Assembly (NCBI GenBank): GCA_965603075.1
Contig: CBFDBO010000003.1
Coordinates: forward strand, 124,001 to 188,000
From: JABJOR01 sp965603075
GTDB lineage: Bacteria; Pseudomonadota; Alphaproteobacteria; Rhodospirillales; Casp-alpha2
Direction: 5' to 3'
DNA length: 64,000 nt
Of the stretch, positions 62,067 to 64,000 are shown one piece after another. The notes beneath the pieces are model-generated. The model was not told the DNA's origin and made no database searches. It worked only from the letters and a program-made list of their open reading frames with translations. Each line of letters begins with the position of its first letter. Positions within the stretch are counted from its first letter, which is position 1. Position numbers and translations under genes: made by a program.

Positions 62067-64000
62067 TCAGGTTTCTGTTGTTTCTTGAGTATTGGCCTTA
62101 GGTTTCGCTTTTGCTTTAGGCTTCGCTTTCGCTTTAGGTTTTGCCTTTGCTTTGGGCTTAGCTTTCGCCTTTGCCTTTGTTTTTGCTTTCGGGTCCTTAG
62201 CGGCTTTCGCAGCCAATAGCTCTAAAGCTATCTCAAAGGTAACAGATTCCTTTTCCATACCTTTAGGTAACGTAGCCTTTAAACGACCGTGCTGAACAAA
62301 AGGACCCCACCGGCCAGATTTCTGGGTGATGGGCTTCTTGTCATCAGGGTGTTTGCCAAGCTCAATAACGGGGTCTTTTGGCGGTGCTTCACCAATCACG
62401 GTAACGGCTCTGTTAAGGCCAATTTCCAAGACATCATCATTTTTAAGAGAGTAGAAATTACCTTGATACCGCAAGAATGGTCCAAAGGGTCCCAATCCAC
62501 CCGCAATCATATTATTGGTTTCTGGATGTTCACCAATATCACGGGGCAGGGATAAATACTGTAAGGCGCGATCCAGTGTTACATCGTTTAATACAGTCTC
62601 TTTAGGGATCGAAGCCCTTTTTGGCTTCGGATCCCCCTTTTTGGCTTTAACCCCTTTTGCAAGGGCTTCGCCGCGCTGGATATAGGGGCCGTAGGGGCCT
62701 TTGCGCAAGGATACGATCAAACCTGTTTCAGGATCGGTTCCAAGCTCACGGGGGCCAGAAGAATGGGCTTCGGCATCAGCCTTATCACCACTGACGATCC
62801 CAAGGGGGCGGGTGTATTCGCACGTTGGATAGTTAGAACAACCAATGAAGAACCCATTTGCACGACCCGGTTTAAGTCCTAAGCGTCCATCATCACAGGT
62901 TGGGCACGTCCGCGTATCAAAACCATCTTCCCGTTGGGGGAAAAAGTGCGGTCCGAGAGCTTCATCAATCGCGTCAATTACTTCCCGATTAGGTCGCCCC
63001 AGCATATCTTCGGTAACCGTATAGAACGGTTCCCAGAAATCGCGCAGGACGGATTTCCAATTGATCTTACCCGCCGAAATTTCATCCAATTCATTTTCAA
63101 GCTCAGCTGTAAAATCATATTCAACGTATTTCTGGAAATACCGAGACAAGAAGGCAACAACAACACGGCCTCGGTTCTCTGGAAAGAAACGCCGTGATTC
63201 AAGGCGAACATAATTTCTATCTTGAAGAACGGAAATAATAGAAGCGTAGGTTGAAGGGCGACCAATTCCGAATTCTTCAAGGGTTTTGACCAAGCTGGCT
63301 TCTGAATAACGCGGTGGTGGTTGCGTGAAATGCTGTTCGGGAAGTACGGCATTTTTCACAACCGGCGTTCCTACGCTCATGGGCGGTAGCATACGGGATT
63401 TATCGTTGCCAGATTTATCATTTTCAGGGCCGTCTTTATCGTCGTTGCCTTCTTGATAAAGTTTAAGGAAACCATCAAAGGCGATGACGGAACCGGTTGC
63501 CCGTAAAGCAACACTGCCATCTTTGGCCGGAATATCCACGCCGACCTGATCAATAAGAGCCGATTGCATTTGACTGGCCATGGTGCGCTTCCAGATAAGC
63601 TCATAAAGCTTCATTTGGTCAGCGTCCAAAACAGCCACTAGCTCTTTCGGGCTGCGCATAATATCGGTTGGTCGAATAGCTTCGTGAGCTTCTTGTGCGT
63701 TTTTAGCTTTGTTTTTATAGACCCGTGGCTCACTGGGTAAATAGTTGCCACCATATTCACTTGAAATAAAGGACCGCGTATTACCGGTGGCTTCTGCGGA
63801 CATATTAATACCATCCGTACGCATATAGGTGATCAATCCAACTGTCTCGCCATCAATTGTAAAACCTTCATACAGGCGCTGGGCAACTTGCATGGTTTTC
63901 TTGGTGCCAAAATAAAGCTTTCTAGAGGCTTCTTGTTGTAAGGTCGATGTGGTGAACGGTGGGGCAGGGTTCCGTTTGGATTGTTTACGTTCGATTTCGC
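62067..64000 (-). CDS. topA: DNA topoisomerase I, N-terminus beyond window
   Basis: The frame continues past the ATG at 63893 to the window end, where NPAPPFTTSTLQQEASRK is read, so the true start is outside. The catalytic Tyr lies in GLITYMRTDG. Zinc-ribbon pairs TCPTCDDGR and GCSNYPTC are present, followed by repeated topoisomerase C-terminal domains (GPYGPYIQRGE) and a Lys/Ala/Pro tail (tandem KAKAKPKA units, 62095-62190). It relaxes negative supercoils. rnr follows in the same operon. Confidence 0.97.
   Translation of the reverse strand, partial: EIERKQSKRNPAPPFTTSTLQQEASRKLYFGTKKTMQVAQRLYEGFTIDGETVGLITYMRTDGINMSAEATGNTRSFISSEYGGNYLPSEPRVYKNKAKNAQEAHEAIRPTDIMRSPKELVAVLDADQMKLYELIWKRTMASQMQSALIDQVGVDIPAKDGSVALRATGSVIAFDGFLKLYQEGNDDKDGPENDKSGNDKSRMLPPMSVGTPVVKNAVLPEQHFTQPPPRYSEASLVKTLEEFGIGRPSTYASIISVLQDRNYVRLESRRFFPENRGRVVVAFLSRYFQKYVEYDFTAELENELDEISAGKINWKSVLRDFWEPFYTVTEDMLGRPNREVIDAIDEALGPHFFPQREDGFDTRTCPTCDDGRLGLKPGRANGFFIGCSNYPTCEYTRPLGIVSGDKADAEAHSSGPRELGTDPETGLIVSLRKGPYGPYIQRGEALAKGVKAKKGDPKPKRASIPKETVLNDVTLDRALQYLSLPRDIGEHPETNNMIAGGLGPFGPFLRYQGNFYSLKNDDVLEIGLNRAVTVIGEAPPKDPVIELGKHPDDKKPITQKSGRWGPFVQHGRLKATLPKGMEKESVTFEIALELLAAKAAKDPKAKTKAKAKAKPKAKAKPKAKAKPKAKAKPKANTQETTET

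Noticed and set aside
1..64000. CRISPR array, IS element, prophage or rRNA
   Set aside because: No regularly spaced repeats, transposase, integrase or ribosomal RNA sequence was seen anywhere in the window.

Overview
The window looks like the chromosome of a moderately AT-rich alphaproteobacterium, probably a Rhodospirillales-like or related marine lineage. The signs are a DivK-type response regulator near rpmG with rnr and topA, an alphaproteobacterial SOS box (GTTC-N7-GTTC) before umuDC, a short-form hisZ next to purA, an RpoH-type sigma factor with its RpoH box, and a DUF1491 protein. This placement is inference; there is no rRNA gene, and I saw no tRNA, CRISPR array or insertion sequence.

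Region 1 (1-8.5 kb) is a sugar-uptake locus. A divergent LacI-type repressor (cut by the window edge) faces an operon of periplasmic binding protein, two permeases, an ABC ATPase and an aldose-epimerase-like protein. Two near-identical 18-bp palindromes lie between them. An AT-rich gap, a GntR/FadR-type regulator, HMG-CoA lyase and an orphan small protein follow.

Region 2 (8.8-20.6 kb), mostly minus strand, holds a tungsten/molybdenum-pterin aldehyde ferredoxin oxidoreductase with a MoaD-like partner, a ProC-like reductase, the malic enzyme-phosphotransacetylase fusion, a glycerophosphodiesterase, a one-domain parvulin, and a run of LysR regulator - L-serine dehydratase - amidase - ThDP enzyme - DUF1491 protein.

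Region 3 (20.6-36.1 kb) carries the full five-enzyme histidine degradation pathway in two pieces: hutU-hutH (divergent from the LysR gene) and hutF / hutI-hutG. HutH carries Ala-Cys-Gly instead of the usual Ala-Ser-Gly at the MIO cofactor site. Between the pieces are SOS-controlled umuDC, a ChaN/TIKI-like membrane-anchored protein, a methylthioadenosine/SAH nucleosidase, a SulP transporter and a DEAD-box helicase with a tandem-repeat tail.

Region 4 (36-48 kb) has MFS and MATE exporters, a secreted nuclease, threonine aldolase, a JAMM peptidase coupled to a small membrane protein, rluD, rpoH, a large tail-anchored pseudokinase with a small membrane protein beside it, and a fold-III ornithine/diaminopimelate-type decarboxylase.

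Region 5 (48-64 kb) has purA-hisZ, an arsR-permease-MFS metal(loid) operon, a cytoplasmic-looking gamma-glutamyltransferase, a Crp/Fnr regulator, divK, rpmG, a lipoprotein S41 protease, rnr and the 3' part of topA. The most unusual items are the pseudokinase pair, the HutH active-site substitution, the AOR-MoaD pair and several promoter-proximal repeats or hairpins.
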